Source of the DNA: GCA-002688135 sp964536565
Lineage (GTDB): Bacteria; Patescibacteriota; Patescibacteriia; Magasanikbacterales; GCA-002688135
DNA length: 17,615 bases
Reading direction: 5' to 3'
Assembly: GCA_964536565.1 (NCBI GenBank)
Contig: CAZHXK010000025.1
Location: 1-17,615 of the forward strand
Made by a program: the position numbers and the translations under genes. Below are positions 1 to 8,400 of the stretch, piece by piece. Under the pieces are notes generated by a model, which was given only the letters and a program-made list of their open reading frames with translations, did no database searches and was not told the origin of the DNA. The first letter of the stretch is position 1; every line of letters begins with the position of its first letter.

Positions 1-458
1 GGATCGGTGTTGGTTTAATTGAAACAGGAATGGTGTCATATCCTCCTGGGGAAGCGATTGTGCAGGGGGCAATTAAAACAGGTGTGTTTGGAAAAAGTGT
101 GGTTGTCGGGTTGTATGATTTGATAAAAGGATTGATTGTGGGTAAGGGGGTGTCGGGTGATGTTGCTGGGCCAGTTGGGATTGCAGTTATAACTGGCGAG
201 GTTGCAGAGTTGGGATATCGTCACATGATTCAGTTCATTGCTATTTTGTCTGTGAATTTGGGTGTGTTGAATTTGATTCCGTTTCCAGCGCTTGATGGTG
301 GTCGGTTGTTGTTTATCGGTATTGAATTGTTGCGAGGGAAGCCAGTTAATCCGAAGTCAGAGCAGTTGGCTCACATCGTGGGTTTTGCGCTGTTGATGTT
401 GTTGATTGTTGTGGTGACGGTGAAGGATGTAGCACGACTCGGGAATTTGTTTGGATAG
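1..458 (+). CDS. rseP: RseP-type M50 site-2 protease, C-terminal part (5' end outside window)
   Basis: The reading frame is open from the first base (codons start at position 3) and gives the last 151 residues. Site-2 proteases are membrane zinc metalloproteases that cut substrates within the bilayer; in bacteria they act in envelope stress signalling and signal-peptide clearance. Visible are the family's GPVGI segment and, after a membrane helix, NLIPFPALDGGRLLF, which carries the Asp that serves as third zinc ligand (LDG motif). A final hydrophobic helix (GFALLMLLIVVV) precedes a short tail. The HExxH motif and PDZ domain would lie upstream, outside the window. It ends in TAG, 117 bp before pheS, with the 490-561 palindrome between. 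Family assignment is secure; the symbol is used in the family sense. Confidence 0.9.
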   Translation, partial: IGVGLIETGMVSYPPGEAIVQGAIKTGVFGKSVVVGLYDLIKGLIVGKGVSGDVAGPVGIAVITGEVAELGYRHMIQFIAILSVNLGVLNLIPFPALDGGRLLFIGIELLRGKPVNPKSEQLAHIVGFALLMLLIVVVTVKDVARLGNLFG

Positions 459-489
459 AGTGTGAGATGTTCTGCGAAGTTTTTCTGGC

Positions 490-561
490 TGTCATTCCCG
501 CGAAGGCGGGAATCCAGCGGTTGTGCATAAAGACTGGATCCCCGCATTTGCGAGGATGACA
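490..561. repeat. Imperfect inverted repeat, dispersed-repeat type
   Basis: Arm 490-517 and arm 534-561 are inverted copies matching at 23 of 28 positions, around a 16-nt spacer. The left arm contains its own perfect hairpin at 494-513 (ATTCCC, 8 nt, GGGAAT). That pattern is the same as the published Neisseria dRS3 consensus (ATTCCC-N8-GGGAAT), and similar GTCATTCCCGC palindromes are known as dispersed repeats in many bacteria. No T-run follows, so it is a poor intrinsic terminator. It fills most of the rseP-pheS gap. Confidence 0.8.
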
Positions 562-575
562 AGCTGTGACTTGGA

Positions 576-1637
576 ATGACAAGTAAAAGTATGATTAAAG
601 ATTTAGAGAAAATTAAAAATGCTGCGTTGAAGGCAATTGAAAAAGTTGGTGATGCAGATGCACTACAAGACCTTCGTGTTGTCTATTTGGGTCGTAAAGG
701 TGAGTTAACAAAGCTATTGAAGGGTTTGAAGGATTTGGATGGTGGGGCACGTCAGGAAATGGGGCAGGTTGCAAATCAGGTGAAGCAGGAGTTAGAGGCT
801 GCATTGGTTGCGCGAGAATCTGCATTAGAGAAAGCTCGGTTTGATGCGATAGCACAGGAAGAGTGGATTGATGTGACGGCGCCTGGTGTTTCGCAGCAGG
901 AGGGGAGTTTGCATTTGGTCACGCAAACCATTAACCGAATTGTTGATATATTTTCTACGATTGGTTTTTCTCGTGTGAGTGCTCCTGAGGTTGATTGGGA
1001 TTATTATGCGTTTGAGGCATTGAATATGCCTAAAGAGCATCCAGCTCGTGATGACTGGGAAACGTTTTTTATTGATGAGCATGTTTCGAAGCGGTATGGG
1101 AAACAGGTTTTGACTCCTCACACATCGAATGCTCAGGTTCGGTTATTGGAAGAACATGATGTGCCTTTGAAGATTATTAATATCGCGCGTGTGTATCGTC
1201 GGCAGGCAGATGCATCACATGTGCCGATGTTTCATCAGGTGGAAGGTTTTTGTGTTGGTGATTCGATTACGATCGCAGACTTGAAAGGAACAGTAGAGCA
1301 TTTTTTATATGGTTTTTTCGGTAAGGATCGTAAGATTCGATATCGTCCATATAATTTCCGATTTACTGAGCCGTCATTTGAAATTGATATTGATTGTGAT
1401 GTGTGCGCAGGAACGGGAGAGAACTGTCGTGTGTGTAAGGGTGGTTGGGTTGAGTTGGCTGGTGCTGGTTTGACGCATCCTCATGTTTTGAAGGCTGGTG
1501 GTGTTGATCCGAAAAAATATGGTGCGTTTGCGTTTGGTTTTGGTGTTGAACGTATCGCGATGATGGGTGGTGGGGTGAGTATTCCCGATATGCGTATGAT
1601 GTATCAGAATGATGTACGATTCTTAAAACAATTTTAA
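576..1637 (+). CDS. pheS: Phenylalanine--tRNA ligase, alpha subunit
   Basis: Catalytic subunit of the (alpha-beta)2 enzyme that charges tRNA-Phe in the cytoplasm. At 353 aa it is slightly longer than the E. coli protein. An N-terminal helical arm (about 1-90) is followed by the class II core. The segment ARVYRRQADASHVPMFHQ (about 204-221) is motif 2, FTEPSFEIDID follows, and FGFGVERIAMM (about 319-330) is motif 3. An extra loop carries C274, C277, C284 and C287 (CxxC-x6-CxxC), a zinc-ribbon-like insert absent from E. coli PheS. I recall similar inserts in Patescibacteria, from memory only. No SD precedes the ATG at 576; a second in-frame ATG at 591 is possible, and the family's N-terminus is too variable to decide. 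pheT lies downstream, separated by one small gene. Confidence 0.96.
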   Translation: MTSKSMIKDLEKIKNAALKAIEKVGDADALQDLRVVYLGRKGELTKLLKGLKDLDGGARQEMGQVANQVKQELEAALVARESALEKARFDAIAQEEWIDVTAPGVSQQEGSLHLVTQTINRIVDIFSTIGFSRVSAPEVDWDYYAFEALNMPKEHPARDDWETFFIDEHVSKRYGKQVLTPHTSNAQVRLLEEHDVPLKIINIARVYRRQADASHVPMFHQVEGFCVGDSITIADLKGTVEHFLYGFFGKDRKIRYRPYNFRFTEPSFEIDIDCDVCAGTGENCRVCKGGWVELAGAGLTHPHVLKAGGVDPKKYGAFAFGFGVERIAMMGGGVSIPDMRMMYQNDVRFLKQF

Positions 1638-1641
1638 TGAG

Positions 1642-1763
1642 TTAATTCATGAAATGGGCGATATGAGCTTGCTTCCCTCGAAACTTGTTCAAGCTATGAC
1701 TCGATAGCCCTCGCGGCGTTTCTCAGTCCAGCTTCGCTCATCTCATCCCATTTGATGAATTAA
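1642..1763. repeat. Long imperfect hairpin element between pheS and the next gene
   Basis: Arms 1642-1658 and 1747-1763 are inverted copies matching at 16 of 17 positions. A second block pairs 1663-1668 with 1736-1741. Inside, 1693-1697 and 1704-1708 form a further 5-bp hairpin (GCTAT/ATAGC). The core at about 1704-1740 is C-rich on the plus strand. It starts 4 nt after the pheS stop codon and ends 9 nt before the next start. It may be a dispersed element or a processing or attenuation structure within the transcript. There is no T-run of terminator type. Confidence 0.7.
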
Positions 1764-1772
1764 ATTTATATT

Positions 1773-2108
1773 ATGAATGTTTTGTTATTATTCCTCGTTC
1801 AGGCGACGTATTCTCTCTCAGATTTGGGAAAGAAAATTTATGTTGAAGAAATTGGATGGAATTGGAGTTTGTTGAAGAGTGTTCCGTTTTTGGGTGTGAT
1901 GATCGTGCCGTTTGTTGCGTTGGCGTTGCAGGTGTATGTATTGTCACGTTATCCATTAAGTAAAACGATGATTACGTTGGGTGTGCTGAATATTGTATTT
2001 GCAACTGGGTTGGGTGTTATGGTGTTGAAGGAGAAATTAACAACGCTGAATTATGTCGGTGTTGTGTGTGCCGTTTTGGCTGTCATTCTTTTGAATATAA
2101 AACAGTAA
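1773..2108 (+). CDS. Small EamA/SMR-like (DMT superfamily) membrane protein
   Basis: 111 residues forming about four membrane helices: roughly 1-14, 35-57, 64-84 and 88-108. Length and layout match single-domain members of the drug/metabolite transporter superfamily (half-EamA or small multidrug resistance type), which work as dimers. The segment SRYPLSKTMITLGVLNIVFATGLGVMVLKEKL... resembles the third-fourth helix region of such proteins. The glutamate in helix 1 essential in EmrE is not evident; polar Q9 and D17 lie nearby, so substrate and activity are unknown. No SD is visible before the ATG. It sits between pheS and pheT in the same direction and is probably co-transcribed. Superfamily likely, function open. 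Confidence 0.75.
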   Translation: MNVLLLFLVQATYSLSDLGKKIYVEEIGWNWSLLKSVPFLGVMIVPFVALALQVYVLSRYPLSKTMITLGVLNIVFATGLGVMVLKEKLTTLNYVGVVCAVLAVILLNIKQ

Positions 2109-2113
2109 CAATG

Positions 2114-2201
2114 CGTCATCCTGAGCGGAAAGATCGAGTGAAGTCGAAGGATCCCGTTGATATGTTGACGAGATTCTTCGGCTAAAATGCTCAGGATGAC
2201 G
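2114..2201. repeat. Inverted repeat with perfect 13-bp ends, dispersed-repeat type
   Basis: The ends 2114-2126 and 2189-2201 are perfect 13-bp inverted copies (CGTCATCCTGAGC and its complement). Inside, 2145-2156 pairs with 2169-2180 at 10 of 12 positions. The motif GTCATCCTGAGC...GAAGGATC is a widespread dispersed palindrome in bacterial genomes. It begins 6 bp after the upstream stop codon and its right end overlaps the most upstream possible GTG start of pheT, which argues for a start further downstream. Confidence 0.8.
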
Positions 2202-2212
2202 TGGTGAAAAGT

Positions 2213-4552
2213 ATGGAAATGTTTGCATCGTATAATTGGCTTAAAGATTTAGTAAAAACAAAGCAATCAGCTGAGGAAATGGCTGATCTTTTAAGTTTGC
2301 ATGGAAGTACTGTTGAGCATGTAGTTGCCTGGGGCGCGAAGTTCGACGAGATGGTGGTTGGAGAGATTGTGGAGGTGAAGCCACATCCTAATGCAGACAA
2401 ACTAAAGTTGGTGGTGACTGATATTGGTGGCAAGAAGGCGCAGATTGTGTGCGGAGGAGAGAATGTTGCTGCGGGTATGAAAGTTGCGGTCGCGAAGCCT
2501 GGTGCTTCGGTGTTGTGGCATGGTGAAGGTGAGCCTGTCTTTTTGGAGAAGACAAAAATTAGAGGAGAGGAAAGTTATGGGATGATTTGTGGTGCGAGCG
2601 AAATCTTTTTAGAAAAACTATTCGTACATGGCGAGCGTGATATTGCGGATTTGTCTGGAGTTGATGCGCAGGCTGGAACGCCGCTGGCTGAGGCGCTTGA
2701 TTTGAATGATACGGTGTATGAGATTGAGGTGACGAGTAATCGAGTGGATGTGATGAGTATGGAGGGTGTTGCTCGTGAGGTGGCTGCGATTGATGGGAAG
2801 ACATATGAATTGAGGAAAACGAAAGCGATTAAAGCAGGAAAGGAAAAGCTGAAGGTAACGGTGAAGGATGCGAAATTGTGTCCTCGTTATCAAGCGGTGA
2901 AAGTTGAGGGCGTAAAGATTGGTCCGTCGCCGAAATGGATGCAGAGTGCTCTGCTGAAAGCGGGGATTAAATCGATCAGTAATGTGGTTGATATTTCAAA
3001 TTACGTCATGATTGAGATGGGCCAGCCGTTGCATGCATTTGATGCAGCGAAGGTTGATGAGATTGTGGTTCGAAATGCGAAAGAAGGGGAGAAGTTGGAT
3101 GCGTTAGATGATAATGAATATGAGTTGGATCCATCGATGTTGGTGATTGCGGATTCACATAAACCGATTGCACTGGCTGGTGTGATGGGTGGAAAATCAA
3201 CAGCGATTTCAGACGAAACAACATCAGTGACATGGGAGGCTGCGAATTTTGAAAAAGTTACGGTGCGGAAAGGGGCGCGATCTATTTTGCTGTTTTCTGA
3301 ATCTCAGATGCGTTTTGAAAAAGGATTGTCGTCTTTTGCGACACAGCGCGCATTGGAACGAGCGGTTGAGTTGACATTGGAGTTGGCTGGAGGTTCTGTT
3401 GTTTCTGAGGTTGTTGATACGGCTAAGTCTGCATATAAACCGTTAACATATACATTTGATACAGCGGATATTGAACGTCTTGCTGGGTTTGTGATTGATG
3501 AAAAACGAGCGAAAGGAATGTTAGAGAGGTTGGGTTTCAAAGTTTCAGGGTCAAAAACGTGGAAGGTGGAGGTGCCGTTTTGGCGCGATGGTGATATTGA
3601 AGATTCTCGAGATTTTGTTGAGGAGATTGCGCGGCTCTATGGATATCATAATATTGAAGGAACGATTCCGATGGGAGTTTCGCAGGTTGAGACAGATCCA
3701 TTATTTGGTCTGCGTAAGATGTTAGAGAATCGATTGGTTGGAAAAGGTTTTTCAGAGATGATTAATTATTCGATGGTTGGTGCGGATGATCTTACAAAGT
3801 CTGGTGAGTCAATCCATGAGGCCGTGCATATTTTGAATCCACTTTCTGTTGATGGGGAATATTTGAGAACATCTCTTATTCCGAGCGCGTTGCTTTCTGT
3901 GGCTCGTAATACATCGCATGCGACGAGTGTGCGTATGTTTGAGGTTGCTAACACGTATACGAAGGCTGATGGGCTGCCACAAGAAGATATGAAACTCGTA
4001 TGTGTTATGTGGGATGCGAAACCGACAACACCGCTGTTTTATCAATTGAAAAGTGTTTTGGATGGTTTGACGACTGCTGACTATCAAGCTGCGGCGCATC
4101 ACATGCTGCATCCAGGGCGAAGTGCAGAAATCCCAGAAGTTGGTGTGGTGGGTGAAGTGCATCCACACGTATTAAAGCAATTTGGGATTGAGGGTTCTGT
4201 TGTGGTGTGTGAGCTTGCAATGAGTGGATTGGCTGGATTAGTCACGCAGCAGAAATCATTTACTGCAATTCCAGAGTTTCCCGGTGTGAAGCGTGATATT
4301 GCATTTTTCGTTGATAAAAAAGTTTTGTATAAAGATTTAGAAAAGGTGATGCGTAGTGCGCATGACTTGATTGTCGGCGCGGAACTATTCGATGTGTACG
4401 AAGGAAAAGGAGTTCCAGATTCTAAAAAATCTATGGCGTTTCATATAGAATATTTGAATCCAGAAAAAACATTATCGATGGAAGAGGCGGATGAAGCGCA
4501 TGCTGCATTAGAAAAGGCTCTCAAGAAGTTAGGTGCTGAGGTGCGGAAATAA
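2213..4552 (+). CDS. pheT: Phenylalanine--tRNA ligase, beta subunit
   Basis: Large subunit of PheRS, which binds tRNA-Phe and edits mischarged tyrosine. With this start it has 779 aa, near the usual 780-800. Domain order is complete: N-terminal YNWLKDLV; an EMAP-II-like tRNA-binding fold (about 40-150, VGEIVEVKPHPNADKL); B3/B4 editing domain with SNRVDVMSMEGVAREVAA (about 195-370); B5 (about 395-465); a catalytically inactive synthetase-like core; and the C-terminal FDX-ACB anticodon-binding domain (FPGVKRDIAFFVD to the end). The frame opens with GTG at 2201, but that codon lies in a dispersed palindrome, so ATG 2213 is preferred; ATG 2219 is also possible. No clear SD. It pairs with pheS in the same transcription direction. 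Confidence 0.96.
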   Translation: MEMFASYNWLKDLVKTKQSAEEMADLLSLHGSTVEHVVAWGAKFDEMVVGEIVEVKPHPNADKLKLVVTDIGGKKAQIVCGGENVAAGMKVAVAKPGASVLWHGEGEPVFLEKTKIRGEESYGMICGASEIFLEKLFVHGERDIADLSGVDAQAGTPLAEALDLNDTVYEIEVTSNRVDVMSMEGVAREVAAIDGKTYELRKTKAIKAGKEKLKVTVKDAKLCPRYQAVKVEGVKIGPSPKWMQSALLKAGIKSISNVVDISNYVMIEMGQPLHAFDAAKVDEIVVRNAKEGEKLDALDDNEYELDPSMLVIADSHKPIALAGVMGGKSTAISDETTSVTWEAANFEKVTVRKGARSILLFSESQMRFEKGLSSFATQRALERAVELTLELAGGSVVSEVVDTAKSAYKPLTYTFDTADIERLAGFVIDEKRAKGMLERLGFKVSGSKTWKVEVPFWRDGDIEDSRDFVEEIARLYGYHNIEGTIPMGVSQVETDPLFGLRKMLENRLVGKGFSEMINYSMVGADDLTKSGESIHEAVHILNPLSVDGEYLRTSLIPSALLSVARNTSHATSVRMFEVANTYTKADGLPQEDMKLVCVMWDAKPTTPLFYQLKSVLDGLTTADYQAAAHHMLHPGRSAEIPEVGVVGEVHPHVLKQFGIEGSVVVCELAMSGLAGLVTQQKSFTAIPEFPGVKRDIAFFVDKKVLYKDLEKVMRSAHDLIVGAELFDVYEGKGVPDSKKSMAFHIEYLNPEKTLSMEEADEAHAALEKALKKLGAEVRK

Positions 4553-4617
4553 TCATATTGTGTGTGCCTTGTTCTGGAGGTTATCACCAGATGAGGATGT
4601 TATAAATTCCTTTGTTT

Positions 4618-4626
4618 TGTTATAAT
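4618..4626 (+). promoter_or_regulatory. Extended -10 promoter
   Basis: TGT followed by TATAAT is a perfect extended -10 element (TGnTATAAT). No -35 hexamer is visible at 16-18 bp. The start would fall near 4633, leaving about 13 nt before the ATG at 4646. Confidence 0.6.
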
Positions 4627-4645
4627 GAATGTGAATTAGAAATAT

Positions 4646-4963
4646 ATGATTGAATCATCAAAAGATATTTTGTACGTTGTGCTTGCATTTGTAGCCTTGT
4701 GGGTTGCAGTTTTTTTATGTTGGACGCTGTATTATGTGGGTCGATTGATTAAGAATGCGAATGAGGTAATAGAAGAAGTTCGGGAATATGGAGGGCGATT
4801 AGATGAAGCAGTACGAACAATTCGAGATAGAATGGAGACGATGGCTGGAGGAATGGCGGTTGTGGCAAGTGGAATCACGAAAGTTGTAGGTAAAGCAATT
4901 GAAAAAAAGTTTATGGCTGATGAGGATGAGAAACCCAAACGGAGAACAACAAAGAAAAAATAA
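4646..4963 (+). CDS. Single-pass membrane protein with charged cytoplasmic tail, unknown function
   Basis: 105 residues. One membrane helix at about 8-32 (ILYVVLAFVALWVAVFLCWTLYYVG) is followed by a charged, probably helical stretch with heptad-like hydrophobics (about 35-70), a glycine/alanine-rich amphipathic segment (about 68-85) and a Lys/Arg tail ending KPKRRTTKKK. This resembles short DUF948-like membrane proteins that are frequent in small bacterial genomes, but I cannot assign a family. It has its own extended -10 promoter and a terminator right after it, so it is probably monocistronic. No SD is seen. Confidence 0.7.
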   Translation: MIESSKDILYVVLAFVALWVAVFLCWTLYYVGRLIKNANEVIEEVREYGGRLDEAVRTIRDRMETMAGGMAVVASGITKVVGKAIEKKFMADEDEKPKRRTTKKK

Positions 4964-4978
4964 GTTTCAAATAAAATA

Positions 4979-5001
4979 AAAACCGCCCGTGGGCGGTTTT
5001 T
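4979..5001. terminator. Bidirectional rho-independent terminator
   Basis: The stem AAAACCGCCC / GGGCGGTTTT has a very short loop, with A-tract and T-tract on either side. It lies between the convergent genes ending at 4963 (+) and 5030 (-) and can serve both. Confidence 0.9.
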
Positions 5002-5029
5002 GTCATACTGAGTTATTTTTAGTAGTGGG

Positions 5030-5335
5030 TCATGGTGTGAGTTCTTCGAGCCGTGTCTTTGCTAGGTTGCGTAGTGTGCAGTACCAATGCATTCGCTCTG
5101 TGGTCTTTCGGAGCCATGTCACGTCCAATTTGAGGTTTGGGTCAAGTCTTCTTTCGACTCCGTATGTTTTAAGTTGACAGCGGAGTGCGGCGGCTAGGCA
5201 TGATGCGCCTTCAAGGATTAATTTCAGCTGTTCTGCTGAAGCCTCGTTGATAACCTCGTCGATATCTGTGTTTACTGCTTGTATGGCAGCACCAGCTGCT
5301 GCTTCTTTGTTTTCTGGGATAAGCACTTCAGTCAT
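5030..5335 (-). CDS. Orphan 101-aa soluble protein
   Basis: I do not recognise this protein. It is soluble, with no signal peptide or membrane segment. The N-terminal half is acidic and alanine-rich (AAAGAAIQAVNTDIDEVINE) and probably helical; the C-terminal half is basic and contains WLRKTTERMHWYCTLRNLAK. Cysteines are at 46, 53 and 86. It is convincing as a gene because it has a full set of signals on the minus strand: TTGACA-N17-TAGCTT (5363-5391), SD AAGGAG (complement of 5344-5349, 8 nt before ATG) and the shared terminator at 4979-5001. It stands alone between two plus-strand genes. The good SD sets it apart from the core genes around it. Confidence 0.75.
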   Translation of the reverse strand: MTEVLIPENKEAAAGAAIQAVNTDIDEVINEASAEQLKLILEGASCLAAALRCQLKTYGVERRLDPNLKLDVTWLRKTTERMHWYCTLRNLAKTRLEELTP

Positions 5336-5362
5336 TGTCTATTCTCCTTATTACGACTTTGT

Positions 5363-5391
5363 AAGCTATCATTTTTTGTTGGTTATGTCAA
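5363..5391 (-). promoter_or_regulatory. Sigma-70-type promoter for the 5030-5335 gene
   Basis: On the minus strand, TTGACA (complement of 5386-5391), 17 bp, then TAGCTT (complement of 5363-5368). The -35 is perfect and the -10 moderate. The leader contains the SD AAGGAG. Confidence 0.65.
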
Positions 5392-5414
5392 GGGTAATGG
5401 ATGAATTATACACA

Positions 5415-5443
5415 TTGATGTGAAGGGGTTCAGGGTGTAAGAT
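5415..5443 (+). promoter_or_regulatory. Probable dnaE promoter giving a leaderless transcript
   Basis: TTGATG (5415-5420), 17 bp, TAAGAT (5438-5443). Transcription would begin around 5450, essentially at the ATG (5452), which fits the lack of any SD. Confidence 0.45.
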
Positions 5444-5451
5444 CTACGCAC

Positions 5452-8400
5452 ATGAGTGATAATGATCCAGATATCAATAAGGTGGATTCTCAGGAGAAAT
5501 TTGTGCATTTGCATGTGCATTCTCATTTTTCACTTTTAACAGGATTACCAAAAATTAAGGAATTAGTGAAAACCGCGAAGAAGCGGGGTTTTTCGAGTTT
5601 GGCTTTGACGGATTATGGAAGCATGTATGGGATGATTAAGTTTTTTGAGGCGTGCCAGAAAGAGGAAGTAAAACCGATTATTGGGTGTGAGTTGTTTGTT
5701 GCGGTGGATACACGTTTCGATAAAAGGCACAAAATTGATAATCGAGCTGCACATGTGGTTTTGTTGGCAGAGACATTTGAGGGGTATCGGAATTTGATGC
5801 AGCTTTCGAGTTTGGGTCATCTTGAGGGTTTTTATTATCGACCTCGTGTTGATCGAGAATTGTTACAAAAATATTCTAAAGGAGTGATTGCGTTGTCTGG
5901 TTGTATGGGTGGAGAAGTTCCGCAATTGATTGCACAAGGTGCGGCGGATGAGCGCGTTGATGAAAAAATTAAATGGTACGTTGATTGTTTTGGAAAAGAG
6001 AATTTCTTTTTGGAGTTGCAGGATCATCCAGAGATGGAGGGGCAGATGAATGTAAATAATGCATTGATTGAGGCCGCGAAGCGCAACGGGCTAGGTACGG
6101 TCGTTACGCGCGACGTGCATTATTTGAATCCGGATGATAATGAAGCTCAGGACGTTTTGGGTTGTATTAAGGATGGTAAGAATATTGATCAGCCGGGACG
6201 TTATACGATGCAGCACGTGGATCGATCGTTGAATACCTATGAAGATATTTTGAGTCGATTTTCTCATGTTCCTGAGGCGATTGAAAATACAGTAAAGATT
6301 GCACGGCGATGTAATGTCGATATTCCATTAGGCAAGTGGCATTTTCCAGATTTTGAAATTCCGGAGGGTACGACTCATGTTAGTGAGTTGAGTCGGTTGG
6401 TTTATGATGGTTTACGGGCGAAATATTCGGAAGAGAAGCAAAAGGAATATACTGAGCGTGTTGAATATGAATTGAAGATTATTAATGATAGAGGATACGC
6501 GCCATACTTTTTGGTGGTGTCTGATTTTTTGATTTGGGCGAAGGATAATAAAGTTGTTACAACGACTCGAGGTTCTGCGGCGGGTTCTTTGGTGAGTTAT
6601 TGTATTGATATTACGAATATTGATCCGATGCATTACAAGCTTCCGTTTGAGCGTTTCTTGAATCCATTTCGACCATCACCTCCTGATGTTGATGCTGACA
6701 TTGCGGATTATCGTCGTGGTGAAGTTATTAAGTATGTGACGGATAAATACGGTGCTGATAAGGTTGCGCAGATTTGTACTTTTGGAACGATGGCTGCGCG
6801 TGCATCGTTGCGTGATACGGGGCGTGCATTGGGTGTTTCATATAGTCGAGTTGATCAGATTGCGAAGTTGGTTCCGACGGGTTCACAAGGTTTTCCGATG
6901 ACACTGAAGACGGCGCTTGAGATTACTCCTGATTTGAAGAAGGTGTATGACGAAGATAAAGAGATTAAGCGGTTGATTGATTTAGCTCAGAAGATTGAGG
7001 GATGTGCGCGTCATGTCAGTGTGCATGCTGCTGGTGTGGTTATTTCGCCGACTCCGCTTGTTGATTATACTCCGTTGCAGCGCGAGCCAGGTGGAGAGAA
7101 GATTGTGACGCAGTATGAAATGAAATCTGTTGAGAATGCGGGTGTGTTGAAGATGGATTTCTTGGGACTACGTAATTTGTCGATTTTGGAGGAGGCGATG
7201 CGTTACATTAAGAAAACACAGAATGTTGATATTGATTTAGAAACGATCCCTCTTGATGATAAAAATACGTTTGATATGTTGTCCCGCGGTGAAACACAGG
7301 GTGTGTTTCAGTTGTCTGGTGCGGGGATGACGCGTTATTTGAAGGATCTACAGCCAGAGAAAATTACAGATATTATGGCTATGGTTGCGCTGTATCGTCC
7401 AGGGCCGATGGAAATGATTCCTGAGTATATTGAGCGAAAACGTGATCCTTCAAAGGTGAAGTATCTGGATCCGCGATTGGAGGATATTTTGGATATGTCG
7501 TATGGAATTATTACGTATCAGGATGATGTGATGATGATCGCGATTAAGCTGGCTGGATACGATTGGGGTGAGGCGGATAAATTGCGTAAGGCGATGGGTA
7601 AGAAAATTCCTGAGGAAATGGCGAAGCAGAAAAATAAGTTTTTTGAAGGTGCGCTTGAGGGGGGGATGAAGAAAGAGACTGTTGTTGAGTTGTGGAAGCA
7701 GATTGAACCGTTTGCGGCGTATGGGTTTAATAAAGCGCATGCCTGTAGTTATGGGATGGTTGCGTATCAGACTGCTTATTTGAAGGCGAATTTCCCAGAG
7801 GAGTATATGGCTGCTGTGCTTTCTTGTGAATCGCATGATTTGGATAAGGTTGCGGTGAATGTGCATGAGTGTGAGACGATGGGGATTGAGGTGCTGCCGC
7901 CTGATGTGAATGAGAGTTTTAAATCGTTTGGTGTGGTGACAGAAGCAAACCAACCCCGTATTCGTTTTGGGTTGGGTGCGGTAAAGAATGTTGGTGATCA
8001 TATTACTGAAGTTATAATTCTCGAACGGAAAGAGAATGGGAAGTATGCTGATTTGGAAGATTTTTTGACGCGCGTACGAGATAAAGATTTAAATAAAAAA
8101 TCAGTAGAGAGTTTGATTAAATCTGGTGCGATGGATTGTTTCGGTGAACGAAATATTTTGCTCGGTAATGTCGAGCGTATTTTAACGTTTTCAAAAGAGA
8201 TTGGTGCGATTCAGCTTTCTCAGCAGTCGAGTTTATTTGGAGGTGCGTTGGGAGGAATGAAAATTACACTGGCTGATGCGCCGCCGTTAATTGAGTCTGA
8301 GATGTTGGCCTGGGAGAAGGATTTATTGGGGTTGTATGTGTCGTCTCATCCAGCGAAAGCCTTGGAAGCAGTAGGGGTTAAAGAGTTGGATTTGGTTTCG

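Noticed and set aside
490..561. Intrinsic terminator of rseP
   Set aside because: A strong stem but no T-run on either strand; it fits a dispersed repeat better.
2201..2212. GTG start for pheT at 2201
   Set aside because: It lies in the right arm of a dispersed palindrome, and the PheT family normally begins just before the YNWLK segment.
7450..8001. 183-codon minus-strand frame inside dnaE
   Set aside because: Shadow of a highly conserved polymerase region; no start signals and an implausible composition.
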